A program made the translations under genes and the position numbers. The notes under the pieces were generated by a model. It saw only the letters and a program-made list of their open reading frames with translations, did no database searches and was not told the DNA's origin. This document shows positions 11,251 through 23,531 of a DNA stretch of 64,000 nt, one piece after another (within the stretch, counting starts at the first letter, position 1; the number at the start of each line of letters is the position of its first letter). The stretch is from Brachionus koreanus (taxonomy: Eukaryota > Rotifera > Eurotatoria > Ploima > Brachionidae). The stretch is from contig PJRA01000303.1 of the NCBI GenBank assembly GCA_016987375.1, forward strand, positions 51,910 to 115,909, given 5' to 3'.

Positions 11251-12692
11251 TATTGGAAAAATTGATTCTTTATTAATTTAATTTATTATTTTTATCCAAA
11301 TTTAGAACTGATTATTTGATTAATTATACTAAATAATTGAACAGTTTTTTTGTTTGTTTCTTGGTCCTTTTAGTCTATCCTTTTTTCTGACTATTAGAGC
11401 TTCTTCATTTTTACTAAGTAAATTGAGAAGCCTAAATTGACGATGAAAGGTACCTTTTTGATGATAACATTGCACTTCTAACACGAGAAAAAGAATCCAA
11501 ATTGGCCTGAAATAGGTACTATCCTTCCCGAGTCACAGTCTGGCTTTCGCATAAAATAAAGTACATAATATCATTTGATAAATACTGGCATTTGTGAAAA
11601 GCTAAAATCACTAGGTCTAAAAACAAGCCTCTAAAAATTGGATAAAATTTTTTTTTCAAACCATCGAACTTTTAAAGTTTTCCTAAATGAATCATCTTCT
11701 CAGACAAACTCTATTGAAATAGGTTTCCAACAAGGAAGCTGTTTATCATCTTGTATCTTCATACTTTATTTTAGCGGCATAGTAATGAAGCTGGCGACAA
11801 ATGTCAAAATTGCTAATTTTTGCAAACCTTTTTATTTGGTATACTTATAATCTTAAGCTTGGCTTAAGCTTTGGCTGGATGTTTGATTTATTCTTCACGT
11901 CAGCCAGCAGAGCTGAGAAGAAACTACCACAGCAAATATTCTATTAAAAGTTGAAAACCAAGAAATTTCTCTCGAATCTACGCCAACCTTTCAATGCATC
12001 AAGCTTGATCCAAAGCTAAAATACAATCAGTATTTCAAAGAAATTATCTAAAAAGTCTCACGAAAAGGTCAACATTCTTCAAATGATTAAAAGGATTCAA
12101 ATGAAGGAAGTCAATTTCTTAAAACAAGTTTAATGCAAAACAAATCACTTCGAAATACACCATATTTCAAACTCTAGACATTTTATTTTAAGCAACTATA
12201 ATATATATTTGATTTAACTTTATTTAATTAGAATTTTTTATTATTAATTTTCTAGGTTTTCCTAACCGTAGAGCTTAAAAACATTTGAAAAAATGAAATT
12301 GAAACACTAGAAACTACTAAAGCTACAAATTCATCATCAGCATCCACTACTAATAGGCTTGAAAGTTCAATTTTTATTTTTAATCAGGATGTACCATCGA
12401 CGTTTCGTGTTCTAAGTAAAATTCCAGTTTTGATAATCCGAACCAATTATAGCAACTTTGGCCAGTCAAAATTGTAATTCTATTCCATTGGTTACTCAGC
12501 TTTCTTGAGAAGATATCAATTTATCTAGTACAAATGAAGAAGCTCTAATAGTCAGAAAAAAGGGTAGACTAAAAGGACCAAGAAACAAACAAAAAAACTG
12601 TTCAATTATTTAGTATAATTAATCAAATAATCAGTTCTAAATTTGGATAAAAATAATAAATTAAATTAATAAAGAATCAATTTTTTCAATAT
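11251..12692. repeat. Foldback structure: ~175-bp near-identical inverted arms around a LINE remnant
   Basis: The left arm (11251-11426) and right arm (12517-12692) are reverse complements with only scattered differences. They enclose about 1.09 kb. The arms include a short coding-like stretch that reads EALIVRKKGRLKGPRNKQKN on the plus strand of the right arm (and on the minus strand of the left arm), a basic AT-hook-like segment. The enclosed DNA holds a degraded reverse transcriptase on the plus strand. Confidence 0.85.
11500..12060 (+). pseudogene. LINE reverse-transcriptase remnant in the foldback loop
   Basis: LPESQSGFR (about 11525) is the typical RT entry block. FKVFLNESSSQTNSIEIGFQ (11670-11730) followed by QGSCLSSCIFILYFSGI matches the V..G..QGS.LSP.LF.LY..D region of non-LTR RTs. 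The later segment ISLESTPTFQCIKLDPKLKY resembles the C-terminal K.LGV.LDPKL block. Frames shift and stops interrupt it, and the YADD motif is not found. Confidence 0.75.
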
Positions 12693-13601
12693 TTGATTCT
12701 TGATATTACACCAAATACATAATTTTAACAAAAAATTTTATTTTCATGTTTAAATCAGATCTTGATAACACATTAAATTGAGAATTTCAGAGTTTATTAT
12801 TAACCTTTACCCGTGATTTTACTATTAGACAGATCATAATTTCATAATTAGAAATGTTTTAAAATGTGTAAGATGAACTTTGGCGCATGATTCAAAAGTA
12901 GTTCTAAGCCTGTATTTTTAGGCACATAGAATCAGATTATTAAAATATGAAAATAATTAAAATTTTTTTTTCTAGTTTTGAAAAAAAAATAAGCTCTTTT
13001 TGCCATGTTCAAGACTCATGAATGACCCATGTCTTAAGGCTTTTTGTCCTCAGAGGTAATAAAACTTCAAATACTGGTTCGAAATATCAGTTTTTATAGA
13101 ATTTTATGCTTGTTAAAATGAATTAGAAATTGTTTTCTTCGGACCTTGACTTTAACTTTATGACTTTTGAACAACTATGGTTCAAACAAGAGTGCAAGTG
13201 AAGGAAGAATACGAATTATAGACAATTTTTTAATATGATAATGAAAGAACTGCGATTTGATTGAATCAGATCAAATTACAGCTTATAAATATTATAATTT
13301 TTTTATTTTTATTAAGCTTATTATTTTAAATAATAATATATAATTAAAATTTAGAGCATTTAATATAATTATAAATATATGGTAAAAATTAAAATATGCC
13401 TTGAAGAAAATTGTATTTTATAATTGAGAAAAAACATAAAAATAATATATTTTGTTTAATAATAAAACATTTGTTTTATTATTTTTGATTAATAAGACAA
13501 TTTTACATACAGTTTGTATAGAAAAAAAAATAATTTTTTTCAAATTTTTCTTGAGATAATTAGGTTTTTAAAATAGAAAATCAGCAATTGATCGCATTGA
13601 A
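12693..13601. other. AT-rich spacer upstream of the bHLH gene
   Basis: No gene or repeat recognised. It is presumably 5' regulatory sequence and UTR of the bHLH gene that starts at 13602. Confidence 0.4.
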
Positions 13602-14309
13602 ATGAATGAAACTAATTCAGGTATTAAACAAATTTTTCCAATGGATCCTGCAAGCGATGTATGCAGTTCAACAAAGTCGATACATCAATCGACATCTAAA
13701 CCAGAATCTCCTCCGAATTCGGTTTCGTCATCATCCCAATCAGAAAAATCACCAAATTTAGTGACAATTACTTTAAAAAACATAAATGATTCAAGTCAAG
13801 ATAGCTTAAATTATTCATCTTGTAGCGGTCTAGTTTCGTCAACGACATTTTCACCAAAAGGTTTAAAAGATGATAGAAAAAAAAGTAATCACAATGAAGT
13901 GGAACGACGGCGGAGAGATAACATAAACAAATGGATAGTAGAACTATCAAAAATAATACCTGAATGCTGCAATGATCAGTCAAAACATGGCCAAGTAAAA
14001 TTTAGCAGCCAAAGTGTATTTATAAAATAATATTTATATTGATTAAGAGTAAAAGTGGAATATTGGAAAAAACAGTTCAGTATTTAGTTAACATTAAAGA
14101 AGAGAATGAAATTCTTTGTAGTAAAATTAGAAGTCTGGAAGGCATTGAATCTGAAAATGAAGCTTTAAAGCGTAAAGTAATTTTAAAATTATCAATTTTT
14201 GAATTTTAGTTTTTAATTTTGATTTTTTGAGATTGATGACTATTTAAAAGAAAATGAAGAGTTTAGAAAAAAAATACACAAAGAAAATATTTTAGAAAAT
14301 AAAACCTGA
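13602..14309 (+). CDS. USF: USF-like bHLH-leucine-zipper transcription factor (three exons)
   Basis: Exons 13602-13994, 14048-14176 and 14232-14309 join in phase 0 (introns 53 and 55 nt), giving 199 residues. A Ser-rich N-terminus is followed at about 95-131 by HNEVERRRRDNINKWIVELSKIIPEC. This is nearly the USF basic region and helix 1, with the His, Glu and Arg residues (HxxxExxxR) that read the CACGTG E-box. Exon 2 begins SKSGILEKTVQYL (helix 2, as in USF SKGGILSKACDYI) and runs into a coiled-coil zipper that finishes in exon 3 (IDDYLKENEEFRKKI). The protein is shorter than vertebrate USF1/2, and I cannot see the USF-specific region upstream of the basic domain. The zipper has fewer Leu than usual. 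It would act in the nucleus as a dimer. Confidence 0.88.
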
Positions 14310-14436
14310 TTGAATTTAATTTATTCATTACTTTTATTTTTTTTATTCCAATTTACTTTAATATGTTATTTCTTTTAATTTTCTTTTTAATGATGTAAAT
14401 TATTATTTTTTCTTTTACTTAAACTTTCTTTAAATT

Positions 14437-14442
14437 AATAAA
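14437..14442 (+). promoter_or_regulatory. Candidate poly(A) signal of the USF-like gene
   Basis: AATAAA lies about 130 nt after the stop codon. Confidence 0.3.
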
Positions 14443-17063
14443 AAAAAATAATTTAAATATTTACTTTTTTTATATTGACTAAAAAATTTTAAGGATAATT
14501 CAGCTTTTAATTCTGTTTAAAGATATTATGTTGGCTTAAATTTTTAAATTAAAGATAAATTCAAATTTTTTATCAAATGGATGAGAATCTACTTTCAAGT
14601 TTGGAGGGAAATAAATAAGTTCAGATCAAACAAATGTACAAAACAAGTTTTAGATGTTGCAATACATTTAAATTAAAGCGAGGAAGAACTGCAGGTTCAA
14701 AAAAAATATTTCAAGTTTTAAAATAAATTTGCTAAAGGCTCTTCAAAATAAAATAAAAAAATAGCTTATGCTAAACAATTATTAAAAAAAATTTTAATAA
14801 AATGATACCAGTAAATTTATTTACACTTAAACATTTTTTCTACCTAAAAGATTTATTCCTAATTTAATTAGGCAAGATATTTTTATTTTAATTTTTAAAA
14901 AATTATTATTTATCAATATTTTACATATGCCTTTGCTATATGGCAACCAGTTTAATCATCAAAATCGTTTTCCTCATAATCTCCCCACTTTAATCACTAA
15001 TTTCATTTTCATTTAATTTATCCTCATTTTACTAAACGGAATCCATAATCATTGTCTCAGTCATTCGAACTACTCACTTTTGCTTTTGTTTTTGATATTT
15101 TATTTAATTATAAAGCAAAAGCATTATATTTTAGAAAAAATTCAAAAGAAAGAAACCCATTTAAATAAAATGAATATTTTTTTTTCAATTTATTTTAAAT
15201 TTTTATTAATTTAGATTTATTTTGAAGAATTAAATAAATTAATATGAAAATCTAAATTTTTAAATTTTTGTTCTCAAAAATAACACGATTTTAATTTGGA
15301 CTTTTTCTTGATGAAAAATCCAGACTCAAAACTCTATTTAAAACTTCATTGTATTTAAAATTAATGTTTCTTTTAAATTGAATAGTTTACACAGAATAAA
15401 CAAGTTAAATTTTTCAAATATTATTTATTTATTAATAAAAAATTTTGAAGCTTTTAAATTTTTAATTATAAAAAAAAATAAATGTCGTAATTCTTATTAT
15501 TCATAACTCTACTAAGTGATAAAATAATTTTTTCCAAGCAATAGTAAATCGTTTAACTATCTAGCATGATCGAAATTTATGAAGGTAATTAAAAAAAACA
15601 AAATTCTTAAAAGTTGATAATATACTAACAAATTTAATTGTTTTGTAGATATGGTGAATAATGCAACTGTGCATTCAAAATTCACCCTAATTTATCTAAA
15701 AACATCAATCACTAAGGAAAATTTATTAATGAAAAATGGACAGATTTTATACGAATTTAATTTTCTTTAAAATTGATAAGAAATAAATTTTGAAGAAATT
15801 AAGTCGTCAATTTTTATATTGCCTATAAAAAAATTTAAAGTTTAATAATCTTAATTGAAATAAAAATTTTATCTAATTTTGTGCCACTGTCATAAAGAAA
15901 AAATAATTATTTAGTTAGACTGCTCCAGTTGCTAACAATAAAATCTGTCATTGAATTTTTTTTCTATTTCCTTTTGTCATTTGAAATTAAGGCTACTATA
16001 GAAAAATTGCCGTGTCAAATATTTGGCCAAATAGGCACTTGAAAGATATTAAACTGTTGTAATTCGACTTAAGCCATAGACAACATACATTGGCACTTTA
16101 TTTTTCTAAAGCTTAAACAAAACTAATTTAATCTCAAAAATCAAAATCAATTGCCCGAAAGGTTTATTGAAACTTTTTTTTATTTATAGAACAACAAAAT
16201 AAAGGTAAATTGAATTTGTTTCAATTAATTTTGCCACTTTTTGATTTCAAGTCTCTTGTTTTAATCAACCGACCAGTCATTCGTTTAATTTTAAATTGAA
16301 AAAAAAATCTCGCTTTTGAATAGAAATTTTTTTTTAAATTGTTTAAGTCATTTCTAATTAAATTAGTAACTTAAACGAATAGAAGTTAATCAATTATTAC
16401 TTTTTTTCTGTTTGGTATGCAATTTTCATTTAAAATCCTTTCAAACAAATAAATTTATTTAAAATAGAAAAAAAAAATTTGTAACATTGAAAAATTCATA
16501 CCATAGGTGACTATTGTTGAGACTTTTTTGCCTATTGTCTCTTTATTTTAATAAAATAGTATTGTTTAAAGCAAAAATCTATTAATATCAAAACTATTAA
16601 TTTAGCGTTAGCTTATATGGCATTGTCAATTATGCAACTTTGCCATATTTCTACGTAAAGCTTTTCTTCAATTTTTAATTTAAAAAAATTGTCAATTAAA
16701 CTTTTTCATAGATCTAAATTTTGACTTTTTAATTTTAATTGACCGATCACGATCTCAAGTAAGTTTTTAAATTTAGTTTAAAAACGCTATGTGATGATTT
16801 TTAATAGATTATACAACGCAATAAAACATAAGTGATAATTAACTAAGTCACGAGGTACAAGTTTAGACTTTTTTATGCTGGATTAGGGGGATTTTGTTTT
16901 CAAAACTTTCTAATTTTTCTAGTTCTCTAAAATAACTTTAAAAAATATTCAGAAGATTTTTATTTATATGATATATTAACTCGTTCTATTTTAATTTTAT
17001 TGACATCATAAGATGATAAACGCATCAGGTTGAGATCGCGACCTTTCTTTTCCTTTTTGAAAT

Positions 17064-17092
17064 AATAATTGAGGGGAACACCCCTGGGTTTG
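17064..17092 (-). repeat. Copy of the GGGG/CCCC hairpin LINE-end motif
   Basis: It matches 2764-2792 except at four positions. On the minus strand it reads GGGG-TGTT-CCCC, then CAATTATTATTT. Three of the differences fall in or outside the loop, so the stem is preserved. Confidence 0.45.
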
Positions 17093-18589
17093 CTTTTGAA
17101 TATGTAAAAAGTAAAAAAGATGATAGAAAAATTTCTAACCAACTTTAAGTGATAAAAATTTTTTGTTATTTTATTATTTGAATTATTAATAAAGATATCG
17201 TATTATTATTAATGAATTTAGACTCAAACAAAAAAAATTTAAAAAATGTAACTATTATAAAACGTACAATTGACCATAATAGGCAAAACTTATTTAATAA
17301 TAACGACAAATGTAATTTTAATTTAATTTGGATTAAATAATTTTAAGGGAAAAAACCCCAAGCAGCTTAGGGTGGAAAAAGTTCCTTTTTTTAGTCTTTT
17401 CAATTGAATCAAGTGACAACTAAAACAAAAAGAAACTAAAGAATTAAAGTTATTTAATAATTTAGTATTTGTATTTTAAGCAATCTCTTTAAAATAATGT
17501 CCTTCTTATATTTTTTATTTTAATTACAAATTATTCAATTTTTAATTTTTTTTCTATTTTTTTACATCATTCAAGGAGTGTTGTCTGAAATTAACCAACT
17601 AGCCAAAAATTAAAAAAAAAATGGCCATTTTTTAAAATTTTTTATTTTTAAGTATTAGTTCTACTTTTAAGGAGGTTTGTTTAGTCAAATAAATATAAAA
17701 TATGAAAATAAGCGACAATTTAAGTCTTTTTGTTTTAAATATTTGATTTATTTTAGAGAAAAAATTGAATATGAATTTTATTTTCAATTTGATAGACAAT
17801 CATCTAAATAATAATGCTAATAATATAAGCCTTAAACAACAAAAACAACAAAATTATTAATTTTTTTGAAAATTTTTATTTTATTTATTTAAAAATGGCT
17901 TGATCATCACTGAAGATAATTTTATCAATATTTTGATTTGAATATTTATTAAAATTATTACTGATAAAAGAGATGAAATCAATAGGTTTTTCGTTTAAAT
18001 TTAAATTCACATTAAAAATTTATGAAATTTAAAATTTCTTAGTTATATTAATATTTTGAAACTAAAAAAAAATTATTTTTGCTTACAGCAAGCAATTATG
18101 AATCTTTTTTAATTGAGTTTTTTTTTAGGTAAGAAATTTTAAAAATTTGATTCGTCCAGATTTGAATGATTGAGTTAATAATCTTGTTAAGCAGTCAATT
18201 AGCTAAAATAAAGCATGAATATCTAAAGCATATGAATAGACTTATTTGAAAATCAATTAAACAAGAGAATTTCTAACTTTTAACAAGTTTGGTATTACAT
18301 GAAAATTTCACTTGAGCTTCTAAATTAGTGTTAGTAGCTTAACTTGATAAAATCAAACCCAAAATGTAAAATTGTATCTTGTATTTTCACGAGCACAGCT
18401 GTGAAAAATGAATGCTTCAAGTATTCGAGTCGATTTGTTTATCTACTAGTAGAATTAAATCAATATAAAACTTGCATATTTTTTTCTTGTTATTCCAAAT
18501 TTGTTAAATGATTTTCATTGTTTGTGTTCTAGCTTGATAAGATTAAAGCTGCTAAGTGAGTCGGTGTTTTAAAACTCGATACAAGCTTA

Positions 18590-18640
18590 TTTATTTATTG
18601 GCCAAGTGTCATTTATTTAAGTCCATTTTCTAATGGACAA
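18590..18640 (-). mobile_element. Probable LINE 3' end (hairpin plus TAAA-rich tail)
   Basis: On the minus strand GTCCATT and AATGGAC (18621-18638) form a 7-bp stem, followed by TTAAATAAATG and then AATAAATAAATAA. The 36.8-kb minus-strand LINE end has the related order GTCC-ATG-GGAC, TTAAA, (TAAA)n. Confidence 0.45.
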
Positions 18641-19512
18641 ACAGCAAGAATCAAAATATTTTATCTTTATTTTAATTTGCAATTAAAATTCTATTAAGCT
18701 TTAAATGATTGTTGCAATCGACATTATTAATAGCACTCTTCGTTTGAAATAAACAATTAAAAACAATTTATCTTATGATTAGATTGCAACAAACCACTGA
18801 ATTTATGTTCAGCTACCTCGTAATATATGTCCATAAGCCCTAAACCTAATGTCTAAAATTTGGTAAAAAACAAAATTTATTTTGTTTGCTTTTATTTTCA
18901 GCAAGATAAGAAGAAGTAGTACTTTTGTTCGCAATAGACATAAGCGAACAATAAGATCAAACATTAATTGAAAGCTTTTAATACCCACTAGGTTCAAAGA
19001 GGCTTGCAGATAAGTGAACATATTAAAAGGACCAACTAGGTGCATGAAAGATATCAGCCTAAAACAAAAAAAAAGATAAATCGATTAGTGTAAATTTGTT
19101 TTTAAGATGTACAATTTCAATTAGAAAATTGTTTATTTAAATTAAGTCTGTTCGAATTAGTTGAGAATTTGTATCAGAAAATAAAAGAGTATATATTTAT
19201 TTATTGAAAATTAATTTTCGTAAAATTTATTCCGAAAATGACTTAAATAAGCAACAAGTTAGCTTTTAAATCTATTAATTGATAAATCACTCTTTAAACA
19301 TTTTTTTTTATCTTTCTCTTTAAAAAAAGAGATAACTTAGAACACAACTTTTCTTAATATAATAAACATCGACCCGAATTAATATTTATTTCAAGAGTTT
19401 TATTTTTTGTTTTTGTGATATCTTAATTTTTTTTCATAGACAAAGCTTAAGGTGTTGATTTCAAATGAACTTTAATTTGTCAATTTAAATTTATATTTTA
19501 AAGCTTATAAAA

Positions 19513-22225
19513 ATGTCCAGTAATGACCAAAACCAAAATTTGACATCCAAAATAACCCCAACTAACATATTTGAATCTCTAATGCTGTCCAATGCAACAG
19601 TCGCCTCAACTCCAATTGAGCAAGCTCAAAATTTTCTCAATCAAGTATTTTACACCAGTTCATTTCATTCAATTATGCCGTCAACAAACTTATTCAATCC
19701 TGGTTTTTACGCCAGTCCAAATTACCCGGTTTCATCTATTAATCCTAACCATCAATACAAACAAAATAATTCGTTTGGCATGCAAATGAACAAGAGTTTG
19801 GAAAAAAGAGATTCAGAATTGAAAAGCATACAGCGTTTGAAATATTTAGACGACTTGGTTAGTCGTTCAGTTCAAACATCCAATTTAGAATTGGAAAAAA
19901 CACTCATTTACGAACATCGCTTATTTCCTCTACTCAAATTTATGTTTGAAAAATGTGAACTAGCAACTCTAAATCCTGATTTGTTAGCCACTACTGATAA
20001 GGTATTTTTATTATATTGATTGTTTTGTTTTAACTTTATCACTCTGAAATAAAGAAAATAAACATCTCAAGTTCGAACTACTTTGACATTGAGCTAAAAA
20101 AATTTTTAAAAGACAATGAATTGAGACTAATTGATCAAAGTCTTGACAAAGTAATCAAAAACTCTTCGAATGAGCATTTGAAACAAGTTTATTTGTCAGT
20201 GAACGAATTGGTAAGAAAAATTTATTATTTTAATTTTAGATAGTAAATTAATTTAGAGATAAAAATAAAAAGAGTTTAATCTAAATTAAATGAAAATTTT
20301 TTCTTCAAATTGATAGCTAAATGTAATATAGAATAAGATAAATAAATTATTTAAAAATTTTTTGTTGTTGTCGATAATTGTTTTGACAATTCATTTGCTA
20401 TCCATCAAAAAAATCATCTGACTTGATCACAAGTTTTAATAGAAAATTTTTTAATCTCGGCAAATATGTTTATCTAGTTATAGTTTATTTTAAAATTATA
20501 TTATTTAATTATGATTTTGATGTGACAATATATTTTAATATATATTTTTTTTTAATTTGAAGATAATGAATGTGATACTAGTGTTGAGAATAAATTTAAT
20601 TGAAATAGAAAAAGTAAACGAATTGTGTACTGACTTTGTGGACCAGTACGTAGAGGCTCTAAAAGTGAAACTCAATAGTGATAACATATTTAATATTGAT
20701 GAAGAAGAAGAAGAGGAAGATCGTTCAAATGAGTTCGATGAGCAAGATAAATCTGGCTCTGGAGGCAAGTTAAAACGGTGTAAAAAAAATGCTAAAAAAT
20801 CAGCTAAATCACCAATGGATTTGTGTACATCGACCCCAATCAAATATGAGAATCAAACTTATGAAATATCGCCAAATGTTAGCTTATCAAAAATAAAATT
20901 CAACATGCTCTCAGCTGATAAAAGTGACAATTCGTGTCTAAGTGATGCGTCAAACAATTTATCAATCGAAGAAGAATCTAACAATTTTTGTGATGATGAG
21001 CATCAATATTTGAATGATAGCACAAATATTCAAGAAGATTTGGATGAGTTTGATGAAAACGTGTCTATTAAGTCTCATGTGTCAACTTATGTTGAAAAGT
21101 CATCTTCATCATCTTCTTCATGTATCAATAAATCTTATTCCTCAAACAATGATGATTCACTAAATTCAAAGAATAAGCGTGGAGTCCTGCCAAAAAGTGC
21201 CACAAATGTAATGAAAAAATGGCTTTTCCAACACATTGTTGTAAGTATTTATTTTTAGTAGTAGATATTAGAAATAAATTTTCTGAACTTTAATGAAATG
21301 ATTTTTTTTCGAATCAGTGTTTTTATTTTTTAATTTTCACTGTGTTCAGGCATTTTAACCAATTTGAAATATCTCTACAGAACAAACTGATAGCCTAAAT
21401 TTAAAATAGAAATAATTAATTTTCATTTAAAGCATCCATATCCAACTGAAGAGGAAAAGAGACAAATAGCGATAAAAACAAATTTGACTCTTATACAAGT
21501 AAATAATTGGTTCATAAATGCTCGCCGCCGCATTCTACAACCAATGTTGGAAGCTTCTAATCCAGATCTTACCAAAAAGAAAAAATCATCTCAAGTGTCC
21601 AGTATTAAGCCCTATCAAAAGTAATCTAGAAAATAAAATCTTTTTTAATCTAACGATTTTCTGATAGTAGTAGATATTGGCCTCCGAGTTTAAGTCATTT
21701 GGGACAAAAAAGTAGCAAGACAGAATCCGAAAAATATTGTCAAAATACATATGAAGATGGTCCAATGGCCAAAAAATTAAAAACAGGAAATGATAGCTCT
21801 CAAAGAGAGGCTGATCAGTCTAGCACAAGTGAAAAAAGTCAGAAAGGAAGTGACCATCTTTTTCAGCATATGTATTCACAATTTAATACAACATGTAATG
21901 TACCTTCGATTCAATTACTAGCAAATAAACCGGTGTGTAATTTCCATGATATTCCACAATCTTCGAAAAGCTCATCTCAAAAACAAAAAAGTATTGTTTT
22001 TTTTTAACTTGCATTAGAAAATTTTTTCTTATTTTTCGAAAAGGTTTTAGAATAGAAAATTTGATTGGAAATGATGATTCAAAGAAAACTGATGAAACAA
22101 AATTTATTGAATTTATGCAGCAACAGTTTTATCAGCAAATTCAGTGTCTGAACCAAATATCGCCAAGCTCCAGCTTTAGTTGTGTTACACCAGGATCTAG
22201 TTTTTTACCTCATCAAAAACCTTGA
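19513..22225 (+). CDS. PKNOX: PKNOX/PREP-type TALE homeobox transcription factor (six exons)
   Basis: Exons 19513-20001, 20055-20210, 20563-21240, 21433-21620, 21668-21990 and 22044-22225 join in phase to 671 residues. The MEIS/PKNOX N-terminal PBX-interaction domain spans exons 1-3 ([20 protein letters not shown]; then [20 protein letters not shown]). An acidic and Ser-rich linker follows. The TALE homeodomain starts [20 protein letters not shown] (about 420) and continues in exon 4 with the three-residue loop ([13 protein letters not shown]) and recognition helix [24 protein letters not shown] after the homeodomain matches the QRFWPNS of vertebrate PKNOX and separates it from MEIS. The C-terminus is low-complexity. 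These factors bind TGACAG-type sites with PBC partners in the nucleus. The sixth exon is supported only by phase and continuity. Confidence 0.92.
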
Positions 22226-23531
22226 CAAAGAAAGTCAATTTTATTACCGTTTTGTTTATAATTGTAATTTATTCATCAAATTAAATTTTTATAAAAATTT
22301 TAAAAATGAGAAAAAAATTTGAATTTTACACACATTAATTAATTATTTTAGAATAATTTTTTTCCCATTTGAATTTCAAATGTAATTAGTTGATTTTTTT
22401 AAATTTTGTTATATAAATTCAAAAACATTTTTTTTTTTAATTAAAAATTTTTTAAAACAAAATATATTTTAGATTATCTTAAGAATATTAATTTTTGAAA
22501 CAATAAGTATTAGCTATTAAAAAATACTCAAAATAAGTTTTGAGTAATTGAAATAATTAGATAGTTTAATACTTGAATGAGTGATGTAAAATTAAGAATT
22601 TTGTTCTTGGTCAATCAAAATCTTAGATGTATGAAGTGAGTTCCCTCAGCGATCTCTTCTTGGTCCACACATCTCTTTTTCATTTATATATAAGTAAAAT
22701 TAATATTCTCATATTGATTATATTCTTTAAAATTAGAAAACTGATCTTTTGATTAAGCTGTCTAAATATGCACAAAAAATCAAATCTAAATTCTAAAAAA
22801 TCTCGAGATATTATTGAGGCATTAAAAATTACATAAGACTCTTCAACTTTAGCATGAGGCAAAATAAATAATTAAAAAGCTTTTGAAATTTACACTTATT
22901 AGATAGGTCGTATTATCTTAACTCAATTTAGAACTAAGTTCCTTAAAAAAGTCAGTTTTAATATAAAACGGAAAACTTTTTCATTTATAGTTTTTTTTTT
23001 AAATAACTAAGACTTTTTTTTTTGAAATTAAGAATTCAAAAATATTTCACACGTTTTATTTTAATGGTTATTATAATATTCGATGTAGCTAAAAACTGTT
23101 GTAATTTAAGAAAACAACTTTCCAAGTTGAATTCTAAAATTTTTAAATTGAATATTTTATTATATTTAAAAATAAATGATTAATGATTTTTTTTTAATTT
23201 TTTATCTTTTAGTCATATCATATTTGAATAAAGTCTGTAATTTTAAATAAAAACTTTACCTGAAAATATGATTAGTAATAATTCTAACTTGTTTTACTAA
23301 ATGACTTAGAAATAGTCAATCAATCATAAAAATAGAAGATAATTATTCTAAGTAATGGTTTTATTTTCTGAAATTAATTTGGTTTGAAATAATTTTGATT
23401 CTATACTCTCAAAAATGAACGAAGCATTACATTAATTCTTATTAAAAAATGAATAATAATAGATTTTTTTTTAAAATAAATATTCTTATTTAAATGTATG
23501 GAAATAGTTTATAAAATAACATTGGTTAAAG
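22226..23531. other. AT-rich intergenic region
   Basis: No gene recognised. A slightly GC-richer patch near 22620-22680 has no identifiable coding content. TATAAAAT at about 23510 lies roughly 20 nt before the chitinase ATG, which is too close for a normal promoter unless the 5' UTR is tiny. Confidence 0.4.

Larger units (their letters stand above)
14443..19512. other. Long AT-rich intergenic region
   Basis: About 5 kb between the bHLH and PKNOX genes. Short open frames (for example minus 16960-17142 and 18809-19045) are low-complexity and match no family I know. Two minus-strand LINE 3' ends are listed separately. The stretch next to 19513 should contain the PKNOX promoter and 5' UTR. Confidence 0.5.

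Noticed and set aside
18809..19045. 78-residue minus-strand open frame
   Set aside because: No domain, no splice context and a low-complexity Leu-rich composition.
20535..20843. 102-residue antisense frame in the PKNOX gene
   Set aside because: It is antisense to the acidic linker of exon 3, and its Ser runs mirror the Glu codons of the sense strand.
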